Shown here: piece by piece, positions 25,478 through 32,371 of the stretch | How the letters are laid out: the number at the start of each line of letters is the position of its first letter | How positions within the stretch are numbered: the stretch's first letter is position 1 | Translations under genes and position numbers: made by a program | NCBI GenBank assembly: GCA_014804425.1 | Contig: JAAUZV010000005.1 | Location: 54,409 to 86,779, forward strand | DNA from: Lachnospiraceae bacterium | GTDB lineage: Bacteria; Bacillota; Clostridia; Lachnospirales; Lachnospiraceae | Direction of reading: 5' to 3' | Length of the DNA: 32,371 nucleotides | The notes under the pieces: generated by a model | Database searches by the model: none | What the model was told of the DNA's origin: nothing | What the model saw: only the letters and a program-made list of their open reading frames with translations

Positions 25478-25735
25478 ATGCAGGCAACAATTCAAAAATG
25501 GGGAAATTCACAAGGAATCAGAATTCCTAAAGCATTTTTAGAAGCATTGGGAATGGCGGAGAATGATCTTGTGGAATTGAGCAGGGTTGATGATAATCTT
25601 GTGATCAAAAAAGTGAAAAAAGAAAATGAAAAAATAAGTGAATTGACGTTGGAAGAAATTTTTAAGGATTATGAAGGCGATGATACAGCGGAAGAATTTG
25701 ACTGGGGTGCGCCGGTTGGAAAGGAAGTATGGTAA
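25478..25735 (+). CDS. mazE: MazE-like antitoxin (AbrB-type)
   Basis: An 85-residue AbrB/MazE-fold antitoxin. The N-terminal DNA-binding swapped-hairpin domain reads MQATIQKWGNSQGIRIPKAFLEALG, with the conserved KWGNS and RIPK; the acidic C-terminal half (LEEIFKDYEGDDTAEEFDWG) is expected to bind and block the toxin. The frame is open from 25424 but AAAGGAG at 25463-25469 sets the start at ATG 25478. Its stop overlaps the toxin start (TAATG). It probably represses its own promoter through the duplicated GTATATAC sites just upstream. Confidence 0.93.
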   Translation: MQATIQKWGNSQGIRIPKAFLEALGMAENDLVELSRVDDNLVIKKVKKENEKISELTLEEIFKDYEGDDTAEEFDWGAPVGKEVW

Positions 25736-26061
25736 TGTTCAATCCCCAACAAGGTGATATTGTATTTTTGGATTTTAGCCCGCAGTCCGGACATGAACAG
25801 GCAGAAAGAAGACCGGGTGTCGTGATCAGCAATGAGCAGTTTTTTATAAGAACAAAATTTGCGGTTGTATGCCCGATTACGAACACAAACAATAAGTTCC
25901 CTTTACATATTCCCTTGGATAATCGTACAAAGACAACGGGAGTCATTCTGACAGAACATATGAAGTGTCTGGATGTTGTCAGTAGGAATATTCAGTTTGT
26001 TGAAAAACTGCCGGAAGATTTGCTGAAGCGAACATTGGAATACGTGAAAGCGTTTTTTTGA
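25735..26061 (+). CDS. mazF: MazF-like endoribonuclease toxin
   Basis: A 108-residue toxin of the PemK/MazF family, which cleaves mRNA at short specific sequences. FNPQQGDIVFLDFSPQSGHEQ, RRPGVVISNEQF, CPITNTNNKFPLHIPL and the TGVILTEHMKCLDV stretch match the family throughout. Two starts are possible, ATG 25729 and ATG 25735; GGAAAGGA at 25718-25725 is best placed for 25735, which shares a base with the mazE stop. The frame is intact, so the pair looks functional. A terminator follows closely. The cleavage sequence cannot be predicted. Confidence 0.93.
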   Translation: MFNPQQGDIVFLDFSPQSGHEQAERRPGVVISNEQFFIRTKFAVVCPITNTNNKFPLHIPLDNRTKTTGVILTEHMKCLDVVSRNIQFVEKLPEDLLKRTLEYVKAFF

Positions 26062-26090
26062 TGAAGCGTTGAAAAATAGGGCTGTTAAAG

Positions 26091-26127
26091 AAGCATTTGG
26101 AAAGATCCGATCCGAATGCTTTTTTTG
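26091..26127 (+). terminator. Intrinsic terminator after mazF
   Basis: AAGCATTTGGA at 26091-26101 pairs with TCCGAATGCTT at 26111-26121 (one T-G wobble) and runs into seven T residues. It closes the mazEF operon. Confidence 0.9.
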
Positions 26128-26170
26128 CTGCTTCAAAACTGCGCAAAGCCTTTGAAAAACTTTGGGGTTA

Positions 26171-26265
26171 TGGTACAATGTCGTCAGACATTGTACCGCG
26201 CCGAAGCGAAGCGGAGTGCGCATCAGAAAGCACTACCATGATTGCGAAGCAATCATGGTACAATG
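26171..26265. repeat. REP/MITE-like double-hairpin element
   Basis: Two perfect inverted repeats lie close together: GGTACAATGTC/GACATTGTACC (26172-26182 with 26187-26197, loop GTCA) and TACCATGATTGC/GCAATCATGGTA (26234-26245 with 26249-26260, loop GAA). A G+C-rich spacer between them could form a third weak stem. The 10-mer TGGTACAATG occurs at both ends (26171-26180 and 26256-26265). No coding frame covers it. It looks like a short dispersed repeat. Confidence 0.75.
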
Positions 26266-26398
26266 AGCATGTACTTTATATGGAGCATTCCTGTTAAGTA
26301 ACAAATGAGAGGTTTGCAAAAAATGAGTGTCACCCCTAGAATAATGATTGTTAACTTGGCGGTTAATAAAAATCATTTATCAAAGGAGACACCCACAA

Positions 26399-27676
26399 AT
26401 GAATTGTAAACAAAATCAGAAGATCAATCAAGTAAAAGATAACACTTTGGTAGTAGGGATCGATATCGGGAGTATAATCCACTATGCCAGGGCTTTTGAC
26501 TGGAGGGGGATTGAACTTGGGAAAGTCTTTCCATTCAGCAACAGCAGGGAAGGCTTTGAAAGCTTCAAAGACTGGATGCAGCGGTTACAGGACAAGTACA
26601 AAAAGTCAGATGTCATTGCAGGAATCGAGCCGACAGGTCATTACTGGTTTGACTTTGGCGCTTATCTTGAGGAGGAAGGCATCCTTCTGGTCATGGTCAA
26701 CCCTTATGCAGTAAAGCAGACCAAGGAACTGGATGATAACAGCCAGAGCAAAAATGACAGAAAAGATCCTAAGGTGATAGCAAAGCTTGTCATTGAGGGA
26801 AGATATTCAACACCCTATACACCGGACGGTGTGTATGCAGATTTAAGAATTATGGTGGCAAATCGGAAGAGACTGATCAGGGAGCTTACCCAGATCAAAA
26901 ACAGATTTGCCAGATGGTTTGCCATATATTTCCCTGAATATAAAGAAGTGTTTGGGGATTATGAAGCACAAAGCAGTATGCTGCTTTTGAAAGCAGCCTG
27001 TACACCGGAAGCAGTCATGGAACTTGGAGCGGAGAAGATCAATCAGATCTGGCGTGATGCAAAGTTAAGAGCTGTTGGAATGAAAAGGGCAACGACCCTG
27101 TGTGAAACGGCAAAACGGAGCATTGGCTTAAAGAAAGGCTCTTCGGCGGCTAAGTATGAAATGAAGCTGCTGCTTGCGGATTACGAATACAAAAAGGCAC
27201 AGCTTGAATCCGTTATGGAAGAGATAGAAAGTTTGTGCCAAAAGATACCCGAAAGCGGGCAGATGCTTGCCATCAAAGGTATAGGAGTGATCACTGTAGC
27301 CGGATTTCTGGCAGAGGTTGGTGATGTGAGGCGTTTCGAATCACCAAGACAGATACAAAAGCTGGCGGGACTCTCATTAAGGGAAAACAGTTCGGGAAAG
27401 CATAAGGGACAGACGACCATCAGTAAAAGAGGCCGGAGTAAGCTGCGAGCTGTACTGTTCAATGCCGCGATCCCATTAATAGCCAAGAACCCGGAGTTTC
27501 GGTCATTGCATGAGTATTACACAACCAGAGCGGACAATCCGCTAAAAAAGAAACAGTCAGTGATCGCGATCAGCTGCAAGCTGATACGGGTCTTCTACGC
27601 TATCCTGGCAAAGGGAGTGACCTATGATGCAGAGAAAATGATGTCAGACATACATAGGCAGCCCCAGGCAGCATAA
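26399..27676 (+). CDS. IS110-family transposase (DEDD recombinase)
   Basis: A 425-residue recombinase. The N-terminal RuvC-like DEDD domain shows GIDIGSIIHYARAFD (D22), GIEPTGHYW (Glu) and the DDNSQSKNDRKDPKVIA segment (paired Asp). The C-terminal Transposase_20 domain has IPESGQMLAIKGIGVITVAGF and AGLSLRENSSGKHKGQTTIS, which carries the serine region proposed to act in strand exchange. The frame is open from 26348, but AAAGGAG at 26382-26388 and the usual N-terminus favour ATG 26399. The gene is full length. A long 3' non-coding region fits the IS1111 subgroup, where the bridge RNA lies downstream of the transposase gene. Confidence 0.93.
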   Translation: MNCKQNQKINQVKDNTLVVGIDIGSIIHYARAFDWRGIELGKVFPFSNSREGFESFKDWMQRLQDKYKKSDVIAGIEPTGHYWFDFGAYLEEEGILLVMVNPYAVKQTKELDDNSQSKNDRKDPKVIAKLVIEGRYSTPYTPDGVYADLRIMVANRKRLIRELTQIKNRFARWFAIYFPEYKEVFGDYEAQSSMLLLKAACTPEAVMELGAEKINQIWRDAKLRAVGMKRATTLCETAKRSIGLKKGSSAAKYEMKLLLADYEYKKAQLESVMEEIESLCQKIPESGQMLAIKGIGVITVAGFLAEVGDVRRFESPRQIQKLAGLSLRENSSGKHKGQTTISKRGRSKLRAVLFNAAIPLIAKNPEFRSLHEYYTTRADNPLKKKQSVIAISCKLIRVFYAILAKGVTYDAEKMMSDIHRQPQAA

Positions 27677-27970
27677 AGAGGACAACTGTGAGACTCAGGA
27701 AGACGTCCACCGGAAGGTGCTGAATTGAGCAGAAAAGGAATCAAAAACATAGAGAGCCGAAGTCAGATTTTAGTCCATCAGAGCACAGACTCAGTTTAGG
27801 AGCATCATGACGCCCCTTTATGGATAAGCAGAACGAGGGAATTAAGGACCCTGCAGTACAGGTGATCCCGTATGACATGGGAGGTTAGTCTGCCGTAAGG
27901 AGTTGGGGATAAGGAAAGGCCGATCATAGCGAAATAGGACGACGTCTTATTAAGTGTACCCCAAACATCC
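27677..27970 (+). ncRNA. Candidate bridge-RNA region of the IS110-family element
   Basis: About 290 bp between the transposase stop and the right end have no convincing reading frame but contain short stems, for example CACC/GGTG around GGAA at 27708-27719, CCTG/CAGG at 27850-27862 and CCC/GGG at 27867-27881. IS110-family elements encode a bridge RNA in their non-coding end that pairs with target and donor DNA; in the IS1111 subgroup it is at the right end. Placement here is by analogy; ends and folding are not determined. Confidence 0.45.
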
Positions 27971-28004
27971 CATTATTCATGATTTTAGGCCGAGGGGATG
28001 ACAT

Positions 28005-28100
28005 AGACTTGGAAGCTTATCTATGAGAAAAAGAAAATAAAAGAAAAAGCGAGTTAACAAGAGAAAAATAAAGATTATTATGGGAGGACTTAGGGACATC
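28005..28100 (+). other. Purine-rich gap between IS right end and the fusion gene
   Basis: The stretch contains a run of A and G (about 28024-28050) and no clear -35/-10 pair. The fusion gene must be read either from an unrecognised promoter here or from within the IS. GGGAGG at 28082-28087 and AGGGA at 28092-28096 are the possible ribosome binding sites. Confidence 0.4.
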
Positions 28101-30713
28101 ATGAAGAAGCTTTCGGGACGTTTGAAAAATATCATTACTGTGCTGTTTCTTGTCGTGGCGGCAGTTTTTTTAGTGCGGACACTCAAGGGGAATTTTCAGC
28201 AGATCCGAACGATGGATTTTAAGATCAATGTGCCGGTTTTTATCGTGTCCATGTTCATTTATTTTGCCTATTTTGTGACCTTGGCGTCGTTATGGCATTA
28301 TGTGACGGTCTTAAACCGCTCGTCAATTCCCTATTTCGAGGCAATCACCTGCTATGCGTTTTCCGTGCTCGGCAAGTACATTCCGGGCGAGGTGTTTATG
28401 CTGATCGCGCGATTTCCGGCGTATGAGCATCGCGGAGTCAAAGCGCGCAAGGTGACGGTCAATTTCTATTTGGAAAATTTGGGGACATTCCTCGGCGCGG
28501 CATTTTTGTTTCTCATTTCCCTGTTCTTTTTTCCGAACGAGATCATGATGAAATACACGCGGCTCATTCTCGTACTGGTGGTAGTCTTGATGGTCGTGAT
28601 CCACCCGAGGATCGTCAATGGGCTGCTGCGCTTTTTGGAACGTTTTATCAAAGGAAAGGACTTACAGATTCCGATCTCCTATCCGCAGCTTTTGTCGGTC
28701 GTGGGGTTGTTTATCTGCAACTGGATCTTGGTCGGCGCGGGCTTTTACCTGCTCGTCTGCTCGATTTATCCGATCCCGGCGACGCAGTTTTTATTTGCGG
28801 GCGGCATTTTCGGACTTGCCGTGATCCTCGGAATGATCACGTTTTTCGCCCCGTCGGGGCTCGGCGTGCGCGAGGGCATTCTGACGCTGGGGCTTGGCAT
28901 GATCATGCCGGAGGAATACGCGCTGATCATTGCGCTGCTTGCGAGGATCTGGGCGACGGCGGCGGAGCTTTTATTTATTTTGATCATTTATGTGATTCAT
29001 CAAATTCGAAAGCGAGGGAACAGAAAATTGAAAAAAGCATGGTGGAAAGAAGCGGTAGTCTATCAAATTTATCCGAAGAGCTTTTGTGACAGCAACGGGG
29101 ACGGCGTCGGCGATATTGAGGGAATCACAAAGCGGCTGGATTACTTAAAGGAGCTTGGCGTGGATGTGATCTGGCTTTCTCCGGTGTATGAATCGCCGAA
29201 CGTCGATAACGGCTATGACATCAGTAATTACAGGAAGGTTCAGGAAGAATACGGAACGATGGAGCAGTTTGACCACATGCTTGCCGAGATTCATCGGCGG
29301 GGCATGAAGCTCGTCATGGATCTGGTCGTGAATCATACCTCCGATCAGCATGAATGGTTTGTCGAGAGCCGGAAATCCCTTGACAATCCGTACCGTGATT
29401 ATTATATTTGGCGCAAAGGCAAGCAGGATGAACAGAGCGGGAAACAGATGCCGCCGAACAACTGGATCTCGTGGTTTTCGGGACCGGCATGGGAATACGA
29501 TGAGGCGACGGACATGTACTACCTTCACTTGTTCGCCAAGGAGCAGCCGGACTTAAACTGGGAAAATCCCGCTGTGCGCGACGAGGTGTTTGACATGATG
29601 ACAAGCTGGTTTGAAAAGGGCGTGGACGGATTCCGCATGGACGTGATCAGCCTCATCAGCAAAGTGCCCGCCATGCCGGACGGCAAAAACGGGGATTTCG
29701 TTCCCTATGTCGCAAACGGTCCGAAGGTGCATACCTATCTGCGGGAGATGCGCAGACAGGTACTCTCCAAATACGATTCGTTCAGTGTGGGCGAGACGTC
29801 CTGCGTGACGATCGAGGAGGCAAAAAAATATGCCAACGAGGACGAGAGCGAGTTAAACATGGTGTTCCAGTTCGAGCATACGGGCTTAGATGACGGGGAG
29901 CACGGAAAATGGTCGGACCGCCGGATTTCGTTAATGGACTTAAAGCGTGTCATGACAAAGTGGCAGGTGGAGTTATACGGAAAAGCTTGGAATTCTCTTT
30001 TCTGGGACAATCATGACCAGCCGCGCATTGTGTCAAGGCTGGGTGACGAGGGAGCCTATCGCGAGAAGTCTGCGAAGATGCTGGCAACCTGTCTGCATAT
30101 GATGCAGGGTACGCCGTATATTTATCAGGGCGAGGAGCTTGGCATGACCTGCATGAATTTTACGGATTTATCCGAGCTGCGCGATGTGGAGAGCCTGAAT
30201 GCTTACCATGATCTGGTGGATGGCGGGGTATTCACCCATGAGCAGATGCTTTCCTATATCAGCCGCAGGGGACGGGATTCCGCGCGCACGCCAATGCAGT
30301 GGGATGATACGCCCAATGCGGGCTTTACGGCAGGAACGCCGTGGCTGCAGGTCAACCCGAATTATGCGGAAATCAACGCTGCTGAGCAGATGGGCAGGGA
30401 GGATTCGGTCTACCGCTATTATCAGAAATTGATCCGCCTGAGAAAAGAGCATGAGATCATCGTGTACGGACGCTATGACCTGATTCCGGACGGCGGCGAG
30501 GAGGTTTACGCCTACATGCGCTCCTATGAAAAAGATAAGCTGCTCGTATTGTGCAATTTCACAAAAGAAGAACAGAAATTTGCCCTTCCGCGTGAGCTGG
30601 ACGGCAAACAAAACGAGCTTCTGATTGGAAATGATGCGGATGCGCCGCAGCAGATCGGAACGGAATATACGCTGCGCCCCTATGAGGCGGTCGTATACTG
30701 GTATCATCCATAA
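28101..30713 (+). CDS. Flippase-like membrane domain fused to GH13 alpha-glucosidase
   Basis: One open frame of 870 residues (877 if started at ATG 28080; 28101 has the better upstream AGGG). The first ~310 residues form a polytopic membrane domain of the LPG-synthase-TM/YbhN (UPF0104) family, with LGKYIPGEVFMLIARFP and FFAPSGLGVREGI. After the basic tail IRKRGNRKLKK, a complete GH13 oligo-1,6-glucosidase/alpha-glucosidase follows: DLVVNHTSDQ, QPDLNW, nucleophile D514 in GFRMDVI, acid/base E565 in VGETS and D639 in DNHDQPR. The basic junction predicts the enzyme faces the cytosol. An in-frame TTG at 29028, preceded by GAGGG, lies exactly where free-standing relatives begin, so a soluble glucosidase may also be made. 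addB starts 48 bp downstream. Confidence 0.88.
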   Translation: MKKLSGRLKNIITVLFLVVAAVFLVRTLKGNFQQIRTMDFKINVPVFIVSMFIYFAYFVTLASLWHYVTVLNRSSIPYFEAITCYAFSVLGKYIPGEVFMLIARFPAYEHRGVKARKVTVNFYLENLGTFLGAAFLFLISLFFFPNEIMMKYTRLILVLVVVLMVVIHPRIVNGLLRFLERFIKGKDLQIPISYPQLLSVVGLFICNWILVGAGFYLLVCSIYPIPATQFLFAGGIFGLAVILGMITFFAPSGLGVREGILTLGLGMIMPEEYALIIALLARIWATAAELLFILIIYVIHQIRKRGNRKLKKAWWKEAVVYQIYPKSFCDSNGDGVGDIEGITKRLDYLKELGVDVIWLSPVYESPNVDNGYDISNYRKVQEEYGTMEQFDHMLAEIHRRGMKLVMDLVVNHTSDQHEWFVESRKSLDNPYRDYYIWRKGKQDEQSGKQMPPNNWISWFSGPAWEYDEATDMYYLHLFAKEQPDLNWENPAVRDEVFDMMTSWFEKGVDGFRMDVISLISKVPAMPDGKNGDFVPYVANGPKVHTYLREMRRQVLSKYDSFSVGETSCVTIEEAKKYANEDESELNMVFQFEHTGLDDGEHGKWSDRRISLMDLKRVMTKWQVELYGKAWNSLFWDNHDQPRIVSRLGDEGAYREKSAKMLATCLHMMQGTPYIYQGEELGMTCMNFTDLSELRDVESLNAYHDLVDGGVFTHEQMLSYISRRGRDSARTPMQWDDTPNAGFTAGTPWLQVNPNYAEINAAEQMGREDSVYRYYQKLIRLRKEHEIIVYGRYDLIPDGGEEVYAYMRSYEKDKLLVLCNFTKEEQKFALPRELDGKQNELLIGNDADAPQQIGTEYTLRPYEAVVYWYHP
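29014..29030 (+). promoter_or_regulatory. Possible internal ribosome binding site and TTG start at the domain junction
   Basis: GAGGG at 29014-29018 lies 9 nt before TTG 29028, in frame with the fusion. Initiation there would give a protein starting MKKAWWKEAVVYQIYPKSF, the usual N-terminus of stand-alone GH13 alpha-glucosidases, of 561 residues. Confidence 0.5.
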
Positions 30714-30761
30714 AAGGCAAATCATATAAAAGAGCGGGCAATTCCATTTAGAGGGTAACCT

Positions 30762-32371
30762 ATGGGCTTAAAATTTTACTTCGGCGGTTCGGGCGCGGGA
30801 AAGAGCATGCGCGTCTATCAGGACATGATCGCGTGGTCGCTGCGTGAGCCGGAACGCAGGTTTTTCATTATCGTGCCGGATCAGTTTACGATGCAGACAC
30901 AGAAGGATCTTGTCCTGCTGCATCCCGACCGGGGAATCATGAATATTGACGTCTTAAGCTTCGGGCGGCTGACCCACCGCATTTTGGAGGAGGTCGGCGG
31001 TGAAGATATCCCGGTCTTGGATGATACGGGCAAGAACCTCATTTTGCGTAAGGTGGCCGCGGCGGAGAAAGACAGGCTGAAGGTGCTGGGCGGCAGCTTA
31101 AACCGGACCGGCTACATTCATGAGGTCAAATCCGTGATCTCCGAGTTTATGCAGTACGGGATCCGCCCCGAACAGGTCGGGGAGATGGCGCAGGCGGCAA
31201 AGGGCAGGGGGCTGCTCCCGGCCAAGCTTGGCGATATGCGGATCCTGTATGAGGCATTCCTTTCCTATATTCATGAGCGGTTTATCACGACGGAGGAATC
31301 CCTCGATCTGCTGTGCAGGGCGCTTCCGCGCTCGGCGCTCATAAAGAGAAGTGTCATCGTATTTGACGGTTTTACCGGATTTACACCCGTTCAGAACCGC
31401 GTGTTACAGGAGTTAATGACGTTATGTAAACAAGTATGTGTCACGATTCTGATCGATGAAGCAGAAGATCCCTTTCGAATCGGGGCAGAACAGAAGCTAT
31501 TTTATCTCAGCCAAAAAACAACGGTGTCATTATGTAAACTTCAAGAGCAGGCGGGAATCGCGCACGAGGAGGATGTATTTCTGAAGGGAGTACCCGTCAT
31601 CCGCCACCAGGACAATCCGTTTTTTTCCTATTTGGAGCAGAATCTGTTTCGATACGGGAGGGGAACATACGAAGGAGAATCGGCGTCCTGTCAGATTTAT
31701 AAGCTTGACGACCCGCAGCGCGAAGTATCGTTTGTCTGCCGCAGGATCAAGGAGCTTGTGCGGACAGAGGGCTTTGCGTACCGGGATATTGCGGTGGTGA
31801 CGGGAAATTTAAGCGAGTATGCCGATTTGCTTGCCGCGGAGCTTTCGGGTCATGGAATTCCTTTTTTTATCGATCAGACAAACGGCATCGTCTTAAACCC
31901 GTTCGTGGAGGGCATCCGCAGCGCGCTGCAGGTTGTGCTCAAAAATTTTTCGTATGAGACGGTGTTCCATTATCTGCGCAGCGGCATGACGACTCTTTCG
32001 ATGGAGGACGTCGATCTGCTGGAAAATTATGCGCGCGCGACGGGCATCCGCGGAAAAAAGAACTATGCCGAGCTGTTTACGCGGCATACGAAGGAGACGG
32101 GGGGAGACGGCGAAAAGCTTGCATATCTCAATGCGATCCGCGTGAAGGCGTATGAGTCGCTTTCTGTTTTGCTTACATCGGTACAGACGATGGGGGAGCG
32201 CGTGCGCCAGCTTTACCATTTTATCACACAGGCAGGAATCGAGGAAAAGCTTGCCGTGTATGAGCAGCGTTTTAACGAAGATGGAAGGCCGGAAAAGGCA
32301 AAGGAGTACGCGCAGATCTATCGGCTTGTGATGGAGCTGTTAGAGCAGATGGACGGGCTTCTCGGCGATGA
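30762..32371 (+). CDS. addB: AddB subunit of the AddAB helicase-nuclease, 3' end outside window
   Basis: The N-terminal 536 residues of AddB (also RexB), which with AddA resects double-strand DNA breaks and feeds RecA-dependent repair. The start MGLKFYFGGSGAGKSMRVYQ contains the AddB Walker A loop, followed by FIIVPDQFTMQTQKDLV, IDVLSFGRLTHRIL and IVFDGFTGFTPVQNRVL, all typical of Firmicutes AddB. REVSFVCRRIKELV and YRDIAVVTGNLSEYADLL belong to the helicase-like second half. The frame stays open to the last base. The nuclease domain with its iron-sulphur cysteines, and addA, would lie beyond the window. GAGGG at 30751-30755 precedes ATG 30762. Confidence 0.95.
   Translation, partial: MGLKFYFGGSGAGKSMRVYQDMIAWSLREPERRFFIIVPDQFTMQTQKDLVLLHPDRGIMNIDVLSFGRLTHRILEEVGGEDIPVLDDTGKNLILRKVAAAEKDRLKVLGGSLNRTGYIHEVKSVISEFMQYGIRPEQVGEMAQAAKGRGLLPAKLGDMRILYEAFLSYIHERFITTEESLDLLCRALPRSALIKRSVIVFDGFTGFTPVQNRVLQELMTLCKQVCVTILIDEAEDPFRIGAEQKLFYLSQKTTVSLCKLQEQAGIAHEEDVFLKGVPVIRHQDNPFFSYLEQNLFRYGRGTYEGESASCQIYKLDDPQREVSFVCRRIKELVRTEGFAYRDIAVVTGNLSEYADLLAAELSGHGIPFFIDQTNGIVLNPFVEGIRSALQVVLKNFSYETVFHYLRSGMTTLSMEDVDLLENYARATGIRGKKNYAELFTRHTKETGGDGEKLAYLNAIRVKAYESLSVLLTSVQTMGERVRQLYHFITQAGIEEKLAVYEQRFNEDGRPEKAKEYAQIYRLVMELLEQMDGLLGD

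Larger units (their letters stand above)
26327..28004 (+). mobile_element. IS110-family insertion sequence (ends approximate)
   Basis: The element consists of one intact IS110-type transposase gene with a short 5' flank and about 300 bp of 3' non-coding sequence. Subterminal inverted similarity supports the limits: GAATAATG at 26339-26346 against CATTATTC at 27971-27978, and TGTCACCCCT at 26328-26337 against AGGGGATGACA at 27993-28003 (one extra base). IS110 elements usually lack true terminal repeats and target duplications, so exact ends cannot be set from one copy. Confidence 0.7.

Noticed and set aside
27677..27970. Decayed second gene downstream of the transposase
   Set aside because: All frames are interrupted and no protein-family motif is visible; structured non-coding sequence is the better reading.
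26061..28080. CRISPR-like array suspected from the repeated palindromes near the IS element
   Set aside because: Only two different hairpins occur, with no regular repeat-spacer units and no cas genes.
28080..28080. ATG 28080 as the start of the fusion gene
   Set aside because: It lacks a ribosome binding site upstream; ATG 28101 has GGGAGG and AGGGA before it. The earlier start remains possible.

Overview
The window looks like a chromosomal segment of a Gram-positive anaerobe of the Clostridia, most likely a Lachnospiraceae-type gut bacterium. This rests on strong AGGAGG-type ribosome binding sites, frequent TTG/GTG starts, YesM/YesN-type two-component regulators, Clostridia-style lipoprotein sugar-binding proteins without a dedicated ATPase, a ComFB protein and an AddB nuclease subunit. 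Species assignment is inference. All genes are on the + strand except one AraC-type regulator. I saw no rRNA, tRNA or CRISPR array. Region 1 (1-6356) is a sensory and L-rhamnose block: the 3' part of a GGDEF protein, a membrane chemoreceptor overlapping it, then rhaB, rhaA and rhaD, closed by an intrinsic terminator. No rhamnose transporter or regulator is visible here. Region 2 (6471-14812) is a CUT1-type oligosaccharide ABC importer with its own promoter: solute-binding lipoprotein, two permeases, a second larger solute-binding lipoprotein, a YesM-like histidine kinase and a YesN-like response regulator with an AraC DNA-binding domain, closed by a terminator. No ATPase gene is present, so a shared MsmX-like ATPase is probably used. 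Region 3 (14907-22259) encodes three cytosolic enzymes in a row: two large (alpha/alpha)6 GH94-type phosphorylase-like proteins (882 and 1067 aa) and a GH30 beta-glycosidase. With region 2 this suggests import of a beta-linked gluco-oligosaccharide followed by intracellular phosphorolysis and hydrolysis. The linkage cannot be read from sequence. The second phosphorylase-like protein carries an in-frame 36-bp tandem duplication. Region 4 (22415-24818) holds a comFB-like gene, a convergent AraC/GyrI-like regulator with a strong internal ribosome binding site, and a metallo-beta-lactamase-fold protein with an altered metal motif. Region 5 (24819-28004) is accessory and more A+T-rich to the eye: a small P-loop kinase-like protein, a MazEF toxin-antitoxin pair with a well-formed promoter and duplicated palindromic operator, a 95-bp double-hairpin repeat, and an IS110-family element with a long 3' non-coding region that could encode a bridge RNA. 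Region 6 (28005-32371) contains an unusual single open frame joining a YbhN/LPG-synthase-type flippase-like membrane domain to a complete GH13 alpha-glucosidase, followed by addB running off the window end. The most unusual observations are this membrane-glucosidase fusion with an internal TTG start at the junction, the internal start in the AraC/GyrI regulator, the candidate bridge RNA, the phosphorylase/GH30 locus, and the tandem repeat inside the second phosphorylase-like gene.
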